Notes: generated from the letters alone by a model not told the origin. A stretch of DNA of 64,000 bases from Odiellus spinosus (GCA_963920705.1 OY987236.1:12758190-12822189), one strand, 5' to 3'; numbered from the stretch's first letter, positions 22,801 to 39,776 are shown. Program-made: numbers and translations.

Positions 22801-25800
22801 TTCCTTATGTACACAGACTCGCTTTGACTGTACAATTTGTTACGATCAACGTCGTCTGCTAAGCAAGAAAAGAAGTCGAATTTAAAGGGGCTTTGAGAAT
22901 CGCAGATAGTCCCTTTAAAGTTCTAGGATTACTTCTGCCTGTCACCTTGGAAACAAACTCACCCTCTAGGCTTTCTCTTGCCTTGCTACCCAAGAGGAAG
23001 GTCATAAGGTGAGCCCACTTTCAGTGAAACAGGCAGGTGACTGACAGGTAGAAGAAATCCTAGGCCTTTAAGAAAATTAATATTTCGAATAAATCCGTCG
23101 CAGTTTTTTTCCCATTTGGTACACTCAACTTGATTACTTGAACATATGTGAAGTCAATAAAGAATAAAGTGTCCCAAAAAGAATGGCTACATGCCCTGGC
23201 TCGTCAATAATCTGGAGCAAAACAAAATGGCAACTACTTCGAGTTGGCCTTCCCGTTATCCCTAATGATTTATTGAGTCCCAAAATAAAGGTAACCTAGT
23301 TTCCTGCCAACTCGAGGTGGGATATAGACTATTATCAGAGATAAATTCCTGTCGAAACCAATAATTTAATTATCTAAAAATTCGCCGGATAGATAGAATC
23401 TCTAATGCGTGATACCATAAGTTATAAACTTACGATGATATTGACAAGAAAGGAAAGTGTATTATTCTCCAAGAGAAGAGGTTGTAAAAAATAGGCTACT
23501 TTCTCGCTGGGATGAAACAAATCTAGTTAAAGGGCAAGTAAAACGGAAAAGAAGATCTACCCTTTCAGGTAGAATAGCGCACAAACTTCTAGCAACAGCA
23601 AATAGTTTACTGTTGCTTAAATAAACTATTCTATTTGTAGTTACAGTTTATATAAATCATTCTCAGCAAAACTGGCGCTCATCACTTCTCTCGCGTTCGA
23701 ACATTATCACTAAGTCTCTTGTGAGTTATGAAAAAGAGGGGATTTATTCTCCCGAGTTGCGAATGATTTAAAGAGCTTCGCGTTGCGTTAACTTTGAGGA
23801 ACTTGGGATGAAAAACGTGATAAAAGTTGAAGTTTTTCCTCGGTTCGCTGGTCGTTTAAAAGAGGGGGTGGGCGAGCTAGTCAGGGGAAGAGGGAGTGGT
23901 AATTATAGTCAAGACAAGCCGGCTTAAGAGGGTTTTATATTTTCCCCCTATGTCAGGGTTTAACAAATTATATGACGACCGGGAGGAATCTTCCGTTGGG
24001 CCTAGGCCAATTTAGTTACTTTTTTCTCCTTTCCCTCCCAAGTGTGTATAACAGTGAGACGCGTAACACCGTGGAAAGTAAATGTATCTATCCTTTTAAA
24101 CAAGAAACATCTCCCAGAGCTCCCGATAAAACATACTACGAGTTTCGATTTTCAGGGATTATCTCTTCAAATGAATACCATCTCGAACTAGACTGTAGCC
24201 CTAATAGTTTGTTTTGGTTCAAATTATTTTACGTGTGCCGTAAGACAATTATCTAATAGGAAAAAAGGATACAATGGAAAGAAATACTTATTTTTCTAAC
24301 TTCAAACTACATTCAAACTCATAAAAAAAAATGCCTAAAACAAAGTCAAACAAAGTTATAGGTCTAAATCCTATTCATAAATAAACAATGTAATATGATT
24401 TAAATGAACAAAGAGCCAACATGGCTTAAACAAACTAAGATCAATATGGTTTTAACACATAGAGTAATTAATCACTCAGATCAATTACGCGGTTTAATCA
24501 CTCCGGAGTAATTATATGGTTTAATCACTCGGAGCAATTACATGGTTTAATCACTCGGAGCAATTACATTGTTTAATCACTCGGAGCAATTACATGGTTT
24601 AATCACTCGGAGTAATTACATGGTTTAATCACTCGTAGTAATTACATGGTTTAATCACTCGGAGCAATTACATGGTTTAATCAGCCCGAGCAAATGCATT
24701 GTTTAATCACTCAGCCAATTACGAGACTTAAACAAACAAAAAATAAATATGTAATAAGCATTCGAAGATACAATATGTTTTAAACAAACTGAAACTATAA
24801 ACAAACTCCCATAAACGCTAAAATAAACAAAGACAAATATCAACTACATATATAGCTGAAGAAATCGAACGAATATCAATGTGGTTTAGACAAACAAAGA
24901 CTAAATATGGCTTAAACAAACAAATACTAAATATAGCTTAAACAAACAAAGACTAAATATAGCTTAAACAAACAAAGACTAATTATGGCTAAAACAAATA
25001 CTAAATATGGCTTGAACAAATACTGAATATGGCTTAAACAAATACTAAATATGGCTTAAACAAATACTTAATATGAATTAAACAAATACTAAATATAACT
25101 AAAAACATTAACGTGCAGTGAATGAGTTATATGGCTTAAAACGTGCAATATAACATGGCTTAAATACATCGACCCTCGGGGCTGACTTGGATAACACACT
25201 CTTGCACGGTAGCAATAATATATCTCATATCCACACAATACCGAGGGGTTAACCACTCGTAAAATCTCTACACAGATAACGGCTTTACGCGATTACAGAC
25301 TTTGGTAATGCTAAATACGTATCAGTTTCGTAATTACTTTAATACGGCAAAGGTACATGCTTGAACACCTCACGATTACACGGAGCTATCAGCTTCTCTT
25401 GCTAAATAGGAATATCAACAATACACCGGAAGCTGATTAGGGAGATGCTTAGCTGACACCTTTCAAATATCAACTTTTTCTATTAAAGGAGATCGTTTCG
25501 GGTTTCATTATTCCTTTAAAATAAAATTTTATAGTCCGCTCCATCTTCAATGTCCTAGCTACGTAAGCTATAAGAGTTATCTAAAATATACTGGCAATAC
25601 GTGATATAATAATAATTGATTATATGAACTCTGAAAGTTGTTTCAGGAAGTTTTTGGGATTTGTTTCGGCTACAATCGCCGAGCTTATTTCTTGAAAAGC
25701 ATCGTGTTTTTAAAGGCCAATTAGGCTTTTGACGCGGTTATAATTGAAAACTGTATACTCTCCGCTCTCTCTGGGAGTCAAACTCCTGGTTTATACGTCT

Positions 25801-27617
25801 GGGAGATAGTTGTCGCGCTTGGAATGTTTGTGTTTGATGCGCAGGCGAACGATATTAATCACTCGAAGGAGACAATGCCACTATAACCAAGTTCAAACTC
25901 TTTCTTCGCGATGATTTCCTAACACGCGGTTGTGGAGGCAGCTTTCTACTTTCCTAAATTAGTTTATCAAATTCCGTACCTCGATCCCCTAGAGTGACGT
26001 CCGTAATACTGGCTCGCGTCCCATAAGAAAATAGGCGCAAACAAAAATAAATAATTAAGCTAATATTTTTAATGAGTTTAGACAAATCAACTTATTAATT
26101 AGTATAGTTTTTTTTTTCTACCAATTAAACTTCAGGTAAAGTTTTTATTGAAAAGCTTCATTTGCCCGAGAAAGCTTTGCTTTCAACCACGGAAAGTCTT
26201 CTTCAATCTAATCTGCGCAGTAGAAACTTTTAAGTTCGTAATTACCTTCACCATAAGTACTATAATAAAACATATTATGATAGTATTTCGATTTCCCATA
26301 ATAATGAATGTATAATTGCTTCACTACAGATCAAGTAGCGGACTATGCTACGGACTGTATAGTGATCTTTAATATCGTCAGAATAATAAGCCTTCCACTG
26401 TACTAAACTTCGTGAAACATGTCCATCAATGTGTGTCGGATAGAGTTTAATTGGCATACTTATGTTTACTTATGCTCCAATCATTTCATCATTTAATAAA
26501 ATTTTCAATATGTAGGAATATAAAGTTATAAATACTATGGATTTTAAATCTAGAAAATCCAACAAATAAAACTCTTTCGCTATAAAGTGGGTTGTTCCAC
26601 TTTTGCAAATAGATCCAAAAATATATATTTCATATTAAATTTTTCTAAATTTTTACAAAATTATCCTCTAGATGGGATTTCTACTCATCTTATAATCGTG
26701 TTTTCAGTTTAAAATACCTTAATTATATCCAGACAGATTAGATTATAATAGCTGATTTTACTGCCAAGGGACTTGGAACTGTCCGTAATATGGGCAATCA
26801 CTACATATATATTGAACTATTTAGTAACTATAGTTGTGAGCAATATAAAGTTGATAATTATTGAAAGAAAAATACTCATATTATTACCATATCATTTTAT
26901 AATACCACTTAAGTATTATCAACTTTAAATTCTTCTTTAAGATGTAATTTATATTACATTCTTCATTAATGACTAAGGTATCAGCCAAAGTTCAATCAAA
27001 ATTCCAGCGCGTTCTTAATTTTGCGATTTAAACTTTTTTTCTTCAATTTATTTACTCTGAATCAATTAAAGATTTGAGTTTTCTACGAATAATCGACAAA
27101 GAATTTGATTTTTGTTTTAAAGACTTTGATTTAAAATTTCATTTCTTTCAAACAAAATTTAGTAAAATATTTAATTTATTCATCAAACATTTTGTATTTT
27201 TCAAATCTAAAGATTTAGTTCAAAATTAAATTAGTTAAATTTAAGCTTTTCCCGAATTTGTTTTTTTTTAAACGAAATTTTTCTTTCTTCAAATATTTTG
27301 TCTAAAATTTCGTCTTCATTGAAAATAATAATTTTTACTCCAGACAACACTTTATAGCGAGTTTTGCGCTTTTTAAATTTTTCCAACTTTTAATTAATTT
27401 GAATTAAATATTGGAAAAAAATCATCTCACCAACTATAGTTGACCACTGTGCCCGTGGTCTCCATTTGGGATAATGTTTAGGAAAGCGACTCTCCGTCCA
27501 CTCTGTAATGAATTCCATTTTATACAAGGCTGCTTGTTGACCGACGTCATCCTGACATCCGCATTTGACCGCGCGAATCAAATGCAACAATCCAAGAAAT
27601 AACACCAAATTTGACAT
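19855..27617 (-). CDS. Spondin-2/mindin-like secreted matrix protein (spondin domain plus one TSR)
   Basis: Five exons on minus: 27431-27617, 22145-22359, 20985-21346, 20573-20895, 19855-20063; all phases agree and give 431 aa. Order: signal peptide (MSNLVLFLGLLHL), spondin domain across exons 1-3 (FPKHYPKWRPRAQWS, YRLWRIGGTASDGMK, PSPDWFVGVDSL, DGGTDNGFTFTAPN, SHPANSFFYP), a basic linker of about 110 residues rich in Lys/Arg, and a C-terminal thrombospondin type 1 repeat (WSEWSPCSKTC, ETRWCGSTRNC). This architecture is that of mindin/M-spondin, extracellular proteins that bind matrix and, in vertebrates, microbial surfaces and integrins. F-spondin is excluded because there is no reeler domain and only one TSR. 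The linker exon is the least conserved. Intron 1 is 5.07 kb and carries tandem arrays and MITEs. Confidence 0.93.
22756..22928. repeat. Group A MITE in intron 1 of the mindin-like gene
   Basis: Starts TTAAAGGCCTCATCTGCTC and ends CGCAGATAGTCCCTTTAA; the interior AACGTCGTCTGCTAAGCAAG identifies the group. Both ends contain TTAA. Confidence 0.8.
22929..23064. repeat. Palindromic MITE (group G) nested at the end of a group A copy
   Basis: Inverted ends TTCTAGGATTACTTCTGCCT and AGAAGAAATCCTAG enclose about 135 bp, with GTCACC / GGTGAC in the inner arms. Flanks CCTTTAAAG (left) and CCTTTAAG (right) look like a duplicated target taken from the end of the adjacent group A element. Confidence 0.6.
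24476..24725. repeat. 26-bp tandem array in intron 1 of the mindin-like gene
   Basis: About nine units of GGTTTAATCACTCGGAGCAA plus TTACAT, with scattered substitutions (TCGTAGTAATT, CAGCCCGAGCAAATG). Non-coding. Confidence 0.9.
24885..25115. repeat. Degenerate 23-27-bp tandem array
   Basis: Units of AAACAAATACTAAATATGGC plus TTA, with some longer units carrying AAACAAAGACTAAATATAGC. Lies just past the 26-bp array in the same intron. Confidence 0.8.
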
Positions 27618-29360
27618 GACGATTTCGACAAAATTAAAAATGTATCTATCTTTCCAACACGAAGAAATTGCGACGTAATTAATCCATTTTTGTTTCGATA
27701 TTATAACCAAAAATTCGAAGATTAATTTAAAATTTATCCCGGCTGTTGAGGAGTCGCGAAATTGACGAATTTCTCCATCATTTCGCGATATTTTAAGAAG
27801 GGAAAAAAACCCGCCAAATTTTATATAATCGCGAAGTAAAAACGCGGGAAAAAATCTTTCAGCGAACTCGTGAGAAGTCTCGCGCCAAAAAATACTAATC
27901 TCCTTCGTTCGGTATCTTTTTTTGAAAAATTTTCGCCACCGGCAGAGATGTAATGCGAAAAAAAAAAAAAAAAGCAAAACGATAGAAGCGCCTCTAGTTA
28001 GTAGCGAAGCCCCCCGCTTCTTTCAAAACGATCAAAAAAGTTGCAAAACATTTTCTTTCAACAAAGTTTCAAGTATAATTCAATCATCAACCGTTTTTTC
28101 TCATTTCTATATTACCTTTTAAATTTCGGGAAAATTAAACTTTAAACACCCACTATTTCACGCTGATGTAATTTTTATTACGTAAAACCGCTTTAATTCT
28201 AAACAGCCTTGTCAATCTTTATTTAAATTTAGGTTAATTTTTTCCCCCCACTTTCTTTGTTATTTTTAAGATTCTTAAGCCTTTTTCGGATTATAAATTA
28301 TCGCGTGATTAGCGTAACCCTTTCTTTCCATTGTGTTTTGGCGGGAAATCCGCCTCCTACATTATTACTCTCAAACATAAGCGAGGGATCATATTTATAC
28401 GGCTGGTTTTATTTTTAGCCTAAAAATTCGAGACGTTTTCTTACAAGAGCTGACTCACAGACTAATACGTTAAACACACAAGGTTTTCGACGCGAAAATT
28501 TGTTCGTGAAAATATTCACGCATAAACCTGACAGTAGCCGACTTAAAATAACAGAATTCAAACCTAGATACTTTCAAGAATGACGGTGCAAAAAAACAGC
28601 TCGTCGCGATGATGGACAGTGTTTTTGCAACACGAGTGAGACACGCGTAAGGTGATTCTAGCCTTAATATTTAAAGGTCGTGTGATATTTTTAAAGGTAC
28701 TTTTTGCTTTTGCGAAATTCATATTATTAATATCCGCCTGATGTGGCTAATTATCTTAACACGTGATCAAATAAAATATATGATATCGAAATAAAATTAG
28801 CATCGCATTGGCAAATTATACTCGCGCATTTTTTTAACGCATTAAAATCAAACTGTAGTAAAAGGTTGTATGGACTGACGCTGACACTGTCGCGAATAAG
28901 TCATGGGATCTAGATTTCGCGCCAAAATCTCCCGCGTTTTTTTTTTTTTTGTTTTCTTTGGCGCGCGCATTTTCTCTTTCTCTAACAAACGCGCTAATTT
29001 TCTCGACAGATTTCTTTAGATTGGAATTAACGGTATTATACCCGGGGGGTTACGGCTATCAATAGAGAGCTTCTTCTACAATAATAATAATAATAATCTA
29101 GAGCGAAAAAAATAGGGACCTATTTTTTTTGTTGGCCATAATAAAAGAAGGCCCGGGTTTTTAGATCCGTGCGCTCGCTTCTAGCATAGTTGCTGCAGGA
29201 AGTCATCTATTATAGCCGTTTTGCAGCAATTGGAAAACCGCTGTATCGCTATGTCACTGGTTTTGGTAGAAGCGACTTAGCGAGTTGATTTTTTATACAT
29301 AATCTAGTTAAAGGGAAGCTGAAACGGAACTAAATATCGTAATATTTTAAAATCAATTAC
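27618..29360. other. 5' flank of the mindin-like gene
   Basis: Presumed promoter side of the secreted-protein gene. It has a poly-A tract near 27957-27973, a GGCGCGCGC patch near 28960 and an (AAT)n run near 29080. No further exon is recognisable. Confidence 0.35.
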
Positions 29361-29523
29361 TTAAAGGGACTATCTGCGATTTTCAAATCCCCTTTAGAGT
29401 CGCCTTCTTTTCTAGCTTAGCAGACGACGTTGTACAAAACAAATTGTACAGTCAAAGCTAGGCTGCGTGCGTAAGGGAAGAGCATTTTAAAGGGGCAAGT
29501 TTCGGAGCAGATAGGGCCTTTAA
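29361..29523. repeat. Group A MITE, best-preserved copy
   Basis: 163 bp from TTAAAGGGACTATCTGCG to GAGCAGATAGGGCCTTTAA. Terminal inverted repeats TTAAAGG..CTATCTGC are clear. The interior has TAGCTTAGCAGACGACGTTG and ACAAATTGTACAGTCAAAGC. Confidence 0.85.
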
Positions 29524-30308
29524 CCCCTAAATCTTAATAAGTAATAACTAATATACATGTTTAGGTTCGAACGTCGAAATTTGTGTTCAATAGGAAAGTA
29601 ACTTGTAATCACGGTGGTTTGAGTGCATTTAGCTTCCCTTGGAGTTAGCTTCTCCCGAACACCTTTCGGAAAATTTTAATTTTGTAACTCTCAACGGTGA
29701 TGTTAATTTCTTAGATTTTCTAATTATTACTGCACTTTAAATGTAAAAAATAATATGTTTTCAATGGGAAATTCTAATAGGTTTGCAATCGTGTTGAGGG
29801 TCAATGAAAATCAATTATCATCAACCCCTGGTGGTCAGCTTCACTCTGAACATGGAAGCGCTACTGTTGGAACACTTCTACAGGCGGCGGCAAATTAAAA
29901 ATATACTCAAATGCTCGTAAAAACCACTTGAAATAGCCTCGTAATTCTGATGTGCTCGAGAATTGGTGGTTAATATCAAGTTTGTGAAAGATCTGTCCTT
30001 TGGCAAAGCTTCCAAGGGACTACTCACCAACGCCAACAATACTAACAGTCATAGAAGGGGTGAGAAATATTTAAACATTTGAAATTCAAACACAAGACCA
30101 ATAATTAATATTAAAATATTTACGAAAAATTAAGTAACCTCTTGTGAAACATTCTATGCTAGTTAGACCTCTAAATAGATAAATGTATATAATGTAAAGC
30201 AAAAAACACAGAAGTTACTTCTAGCGGACTCTTAAGATTAAAGTTATCATTTAATTTTCCAGTAGGGCTTAATTACCGGCGTGCATATAGCGCCGACAGG
30301 GCCCAGGC
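29524..30308. other. Intergenic, no gene seen
   Basis: No exon, RNA gene or repeat family could be supported in this stretch. Confidence 0.35.
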
Positions 30309-30425
30309 TTTAAAGGCCCTATCTGTTCTGAACTTTGGCCCTTTAAAATACTCTTTCCCTGTCTGATAACATAGAAAATAAGGCGTCTTCAAAGGGGATT
30401 TGAAAATCGCAGTTAGTCCCTTTAA
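30309..30425. repeat. Group A MITE, internally deleted copy
   Basis: TTTAAAGGCCCTATCTGTTC at one end and CGCAGTTAGTCCCTTTAA at the other; about 50 bp shorter than the 29361 copy. Confidence 0.75.
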
Positions 30426-30559
30426 ATTGACACCTTGTAGAGGAAAAAAACGTCATGAGCTCCGCCTCGGAAAAAATTGTAACAATAGTACGCCTTGGTC
30501 GTTCGAATGCATCTTGGGTAAAATACTATTTTTTACAGACAAATCTTTGGATACAAATT

Positions 30560-31001
30560 ATGCTAGTATGGCACCAATGTTCTTTCTAAATAATTTCCCT
30601 GACCAATTTGAATTTTTTACACGAATTTATTGTTACGAAGCTCTTGGTAATTCCCACTTTTTATTGGACATAGTTTATCAATTAGGGTCAATAGTTTACT
30701 CGGAATATTTGCAGTTTATCAATTAGGGTCAATAGTTTACTCGGAATATTTGCAGTTTATCAATTAGGGTCAATAGTTTACTCGGAATATTTGCAGTTTA
30801 TAATTATAACGTTTCAATTAATTTATCAACCAATCATAAAAGGTTCCTTGTCATGTAACAAATATTTAATTTCTCTGACCATTTGGGCTCATTTTCTAAT
30901 TCCGGACTTTTCCCTGACCTTTTGGGCCAATTTCCAAATTTATTGATTTTTTCCTGACCTATTGGGCCAATTTCCAACTTTCCAGGTCGAGTACGAACCC
31001 C
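30560..31001. repeat. Group F element with 41-bp triplication
   Basis: The sequence matches the 5791-6136 element (TTTCCCTGAC, TTGTTACGAAGCTCTTGG phrases) and ends GTACGAACCCC at 31001. At about 30676-30800 a 41-bp unit containing CAATTAGGGTCAATAGTTTA is present three times almost identically. The left end is not clear. Confidence 0.6.
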
Positions 31002-31839
31002 GTTTAATTTTCATTTTATCTTCCCTTTGAACTTCGGGTTGACTTATAGTGAAAGGATGAGAAAAAAAAAAAAAAAAATGATCGTAAACGATATAACACC
31101 ATGCTTTGTTGTTATTGCGTAAAATAAGTCACCCCTTTTTCTAGAGAAATCCCTCCTCTCCCCCTAATTTGTAGAAAGTGGTTTGAAAACTTGGGTACGT
31201 TTAACCTACTTGGGCCCACACTGTCTAGTAATAATCGGCAGTTTTTTTATTCTAAAAGATTCTGGGAGGAAAGAGGTTTTGATTTTTGAAGCTGTCAAAC
31301 CTATAACATTTTTTATAGTATCTGTCAAAAGTTTTTTTCGGCTTTGAACCAATTTCCTGAAGGGGATATCCCAATTTTGTAATTTTTTTATCTTTAGGTC
31401 TTAACGGTACTACTTGTTACTTTTTTTCTTAAACTACGAAATATTTATCATTCGTAGTTCCGTTTTGATATCGCCACATTACGCGCAGATGGTCGAAAAA
31501 CGGACCTTACATTTACAACAACTCCTTTAACTCCAAGCAACGTGTAAAAAAACGTGACGAGGGAGGTTTCTTAAGCGTCTATCTTTATCTCCTTCCACCA
31601 TTGTAACTTAGTTTTTTATTGCCAAACATGTAGAACCATATTTGTACGGATTATAATAGTTTATAACTTCAAACAAATTCTCCATTGAGTTAAACTAGTC
31701 TCTTAGATGTAAATAAGGGTATAATAGGAATTTTATTAGGGTAGAAGAGTACTATATAACCATAAGTAACACGTTAGATAAGTATGACAATTAATGAAAA
31801 ACCAAGTAATGGTGTGTTTCGAAGTACAGCACTATATCC
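31002..31839. other. Intergenic, no gene seen
   Basis: Low-complexity and AT-rich, with a poly-A run near 31061. Nothing else can be supported. Confidence 0.35.
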
Positions 31840-32425
31840 GCGGCATAAGGGTATGAATGGTGGCCGTATAAGGGTATTTTTGGGGCCGTATAAGGGTATG
31901 AATGGGGGCCCTATAAGGGATGAATGGGGGCCCTATAAGGGTATGAATGGGGGCCCTGTAAGGGTATGAATGGGGGCCCTGTAAGGGTATGAATGGGGGC
32001 CCTATAAGGGTATGAATGGGGGCGCTATAAGGGTATGAATGGGGGCCCTATAAGGGTATGAATGGGGCCCTATAAGGGTATGAATGGGGGCCCTATAAGG
32101 GTATGAATGGGGGCCCTATAAGGGTATGAATGGGAGGCCCTAAGAATATGAATGGTACCGTATAAGGGTATGAAAAGGGGCTCTATAAGGGTATGAAAGG
32201 GGGCCGTGCAGGGTATGAAATGGGGACCTATAAGGATATAAAAGGGGGTCGTGTAGGGTATGAATGGGGGCCATATAAGGGTATGAAAGGAGGCAGTATA
32301 GGATATAAATGGGGCTGTATAAGGGTATGAAAGGGGGCCATATAAGGCTATAAAACAGGGTCGTATAAGGGTACAAAAGGTTAAGTATAACTACCAAAAT
32401 AGGCCAAATAAGGGTATAAAAGGGG
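31840..32425. repeat. 23-bp tandem array downstream of BROX
   Basis: About 24 units of GGGGGCCCTATAAGGGTATG plus AAT. The first half is nearly uniform and keeps the palindrome GGGCCC. The distal half decays (CCGTATAAGG, GGCAGTATA). Frames across it (MNGGP... or PYTLI...) are products of the repeat, not genes. Confidence 0.93.
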
Positions 32426-33090
32426 CAGTATAAAGGCAGATGTACACAGACACATTTTTGTGTGTATATGGGAATAAAGTTTTTCTTATAAGTGTATAAA
32501 ATAATCCATACTACATTTTTCTTATGATAATACAAGAAACTTTTAAGATAAAAATAAGGCCATATCAGAAAAAACGGTACTCAAGCTAATGTAATTGAAT
32601 TGAAGTTACTTCATTATTAAGTTAAGATTTTTAAACTGAGTCCACCGCCATAGCTTGAGTTTCTTTAATCAGTCATTTATAATAATCTGAAGGTTTAAGA
32701 CTTAAATCGGTGTACAATAGTAAAGAAACAAATTATCAGTTAAAATTTTCGTAACTAAGTGAGAAGGCTCCCAAAAAAAATGTAGCACTAACGAAAAAAT
32801 AGCTTATTATCAATAATGGGCTCTAGTTTTTTTCAGTCAATATGTGTCACGAGTTATTTGGTTAAATTATATACTTTATTTATATAAAATTTTTATACAT
32901 ATCTTGTAAATATTTCTGTAAAGAACTAAAGGATAAGAAGGAATTATTGTAACAAATAAACATAAAATCTAGTTTCAATTAAAACCGTTAATCTCGAAAG
33001 CTACAACTTTTTAATTAGTGTACTTCAGCAGAATAATTTACATATTTTTTTTAAAGATCACGAAAAGGCAAATCTGTGATTATTAATTTG
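32426..33090. other. BROX 3' flank
   Basis: TTTATT at 32875-32880 (AATAAA on minus), about 210 bases past the BROX stop, is the likely poly(A) signal. No other feature is seen. Confidence 0.4.
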
Positions 33091-34353
33091 TTATTGAAGA
33101 TTACATCCGCTCGATGTTTTGGGGTCATTTGGACTTTGATGTACTGCGGCTTCCTTAACAGGTGGTAGTTCTCCTTCGACTTTAGCAGCTGCTTTGGAAT
33201 TGGCCGCATCAAAAGGGTTTTGCTTGACACCATCAAAGGCGGCGTATGCTGTGGGTGTCCAGTTGAGACTTCTCGATGGGAAGGAAAAATCCTCGGGACT
33301 AACTAATCCGTAAGTCGCCTTTAATTCCAATTCGGGTGGTGTAGTTGGTACTTTCTGGTGATATATAAATCCATTTTCTCTCTGACATTTCTCTAAAGTA
33401 CGATGTACGACCGGTCCCAGTTTACGAAAGAAAGAGTGTTGATCGACTTTAGCACCCATCCCAACTCCCTTAGCTTGAGTATAGTCTTTGCAAAGAACTT
33501 CAGCCTGTTTGTGGTATTTTTCACTCTCCAAGAGAGCGCAAACGGCGTCCCCACATTTTTCCTGAGCCAATAAATTCTCACCGCAATAGCAATAAGCGAA
33601 ACTCAAGTAGAATAAAGACTTCATTTGCAAGTACTTCCTCCATTTTCCGGCTTTGACAGCGTCGTATCTCAGCAAAGATTCCGAAGCTGTTTTAAACATC
33701 CTCGAAGTTTCATTAGCCAAAGCCGAAATAAGACTAGCGGCATGTTTAAGCTCAACTGCTCTGGCTAGTGTTACTTCTTGAGCTTCAGCTGTGCATTGGT
33801 CAATGTAGGCGTTGATTATATTTGGGTCTAAATCAGATCCAAATTCCCCTTTATCTACTAACTCTGGCAAATATTTATCTCTAACAGTGGTAAACATTCC
33901 AGCGGCTTTTCTCAAGCAGGTATGAACTTCTTTCGCCTCCTCCATAGTTATTTCATCTTTACCAGCAATCATAGCGGCGTGTTTCATATACCAAATTCCC
34001 ACATCTTGAAGTAGAGATACTAGTTCAAAAACAGAGTCTTGTTGGGCCAGGGGCGTGTTACCCATTAGTGTTTGGGTCCAGCGAAATCTTACAGTGTATC
34101 TTAACTTGCTTTCTACGTTACTGTCATCAGGGGCTTTGATGAATCCTTGAAACAAAGCCAAATAGTTGTTCAGGGCTTCAATCACTGTCATGGTTTCGTT
34201 ATTGGGGTTCTGCAGTTTATCCAGAAGAGCGTTGCGACTAGCTTTAAGCTCACCACATAATTTCATAGCTTCAGTGTCAACCACAATCATTTTTACATTA
34301 AAGTTAACAATGGCTGTGGCTTTGAGAGGGTTTCTATGGTACCAATATGCCAT
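33091..34353 (-). CDS. BROX: BROX, BRO1-domain protein with C-terminal CaaX box
   Basis: A single uninterrupted frame of 420 aa starting MAYWYHRNPLKATA, close in length and sequence to human BROX (411 aa). The BRO1 domain fills about residues 1-360, with family blocks ESKLRYTVRFRWTQTL, AEAQEVTLARAVELKHA, GKWRKYLQMKS and LEKCQRENGFIYHQK. The tail after about 365 is Ala/Pro/Lys-rich and ends CNLQ, a CaaX motif expected to be prenylated (human BROX ends CYIS and is farnesylated). BRO1 domains bind the ESCRT-III subunit CHMP4; BROX acts at nuclear and other membranes in ESCRT-linked repair. Unlike all neighbours it has no intron. It faces away from CCDC186, with about 710 bases between start codons. 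Confidence 0.96.
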   Translation of the reverse strand: MAYWYHRNPLKATAIVNFNVKMIVVDTEAMKLCGELKASRNALLDKLQNPNNETMTVIEALNNYLALFQGFIKAPDDSNVESKLRYTVRFRWTQTLMGNTPLAQQDSVFELVSLLQDVGIWYMKHAAMIAGKDEITMEEAKEVHTCLRKAAGMFTTVRDKYLPELVDKGEFGSDLDPNIINAYIDQCTAEAQEVTLARAVELKHAASLISALANETSRMFKTASESLLRYDAVKAGKWRKYLQMKSLFYLSFAYCYCGENLLAQEKCGDAVCALLESEKYHKQAEVLCKDYTQAKGVGMGAKVDQHSFFRKLGPVVHRTLEKCQRENGFIYHQKVPTTPPELELKATYGLVSPEDFSFPSRSLNWTPTAYAAFDGVKQNPFDAANSKAAAKVEGELPPVKEAAVHQSPNDPKTSSGCNLQ

Positions 34354-35062
34354 AATGATTCGGACTCAACGAGTCAATGACTCACAATTAAGTTTTTCAG
34401 AATTTCACAACTCTGGAGTCTGAACTCAAAAAAAAAAAAAAAAAAGGTGTATTAGCAAACAAAGGCTTACCGTTTTGACAGTATTTAAACTTTAAAACTT
34501 TTCGGGATTAACTAACACGGCAAACTATATTTATAGTTTCAGAGTTGACAACGATTTATCAATTATTTAAACGTAATTAATCCTATATTTAACACGTCTA
34601 ACAGTAAAACTTGCGTCACGTCACAATCACAAAACATCAATTTTGGACATATTCTGTGATTTCGACTTCGAGATGTCGCGTACATCGTAAATTTGGTCAA
34701 AGGTTAGATGTCACGTCATCTGCTGGAATGATAATGTAGTTGAGTTGGCAGGCTGAATTTAATTCGCGGATTGGTGTTACCATAGTAACAAATTAGTCAA
34801 GTTTTTATTTATTTAGCCCCGTTTAATTGAATTTACATCTCATTTATGTTATAAGTAATTCGGAAAAACCGAAATTAATTTTCTTATGACCGTGAGAATC
34901 GATGAATCAATTTCAGTTTAAAATGTTCACAACAGCTGTTTTAGGGATTATGTTAGGGAAAACCAATTTAACCCATTTCTTGGGTCTTCGAACTGCGTAA
35001 AAATTAATTATATCACGAAAAGATAATGTATTGGTAAATTTTTGCAATTCCAAAGTTGTATA
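34354..35062. promoter_or_regulatory. Divergent promoter region, BROX / CCDC186
   Basis: The start codons of two oppositely oriented genes lie about 710 bases apart, so their promoters must overlap or adjoin here. Two copies of a CRE-like core GTCACGTCA occur (near 34614 and 34708). A poly-A run at about 34428-34445 lies on the BROX side. No TATA box is evident. Confidence 0.5.
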
Positions 35063-39637
<4,575 letters not shown>

Positions 39638-39776
39638 GGATGATCTCTGTTACGGTGTAATGATGTGTGCATTTCTCGTTTTAAACGTTTTTGTGTTGTA
39701 AATATCTATTATCTGTACAGTAACTTATCAAATTGATGAAAAAGTATTATGAGGCTGAAGACAATTTTTTTCAGAA

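Noticed and set aside
24476-24725. Possible CRISPR-like array
   Set aside because: Units are contiguous tandem repeats without unique spacers in a eukaryotic intron.
27618-27977. Long N-terminal extension upstream of the mindin-like signal peptide
   Set aside because: The frame is open but begins in low-complexity AT-rich sequence. The MSNLVLFLGLLHL signal peptide at 27617 is the natural start.
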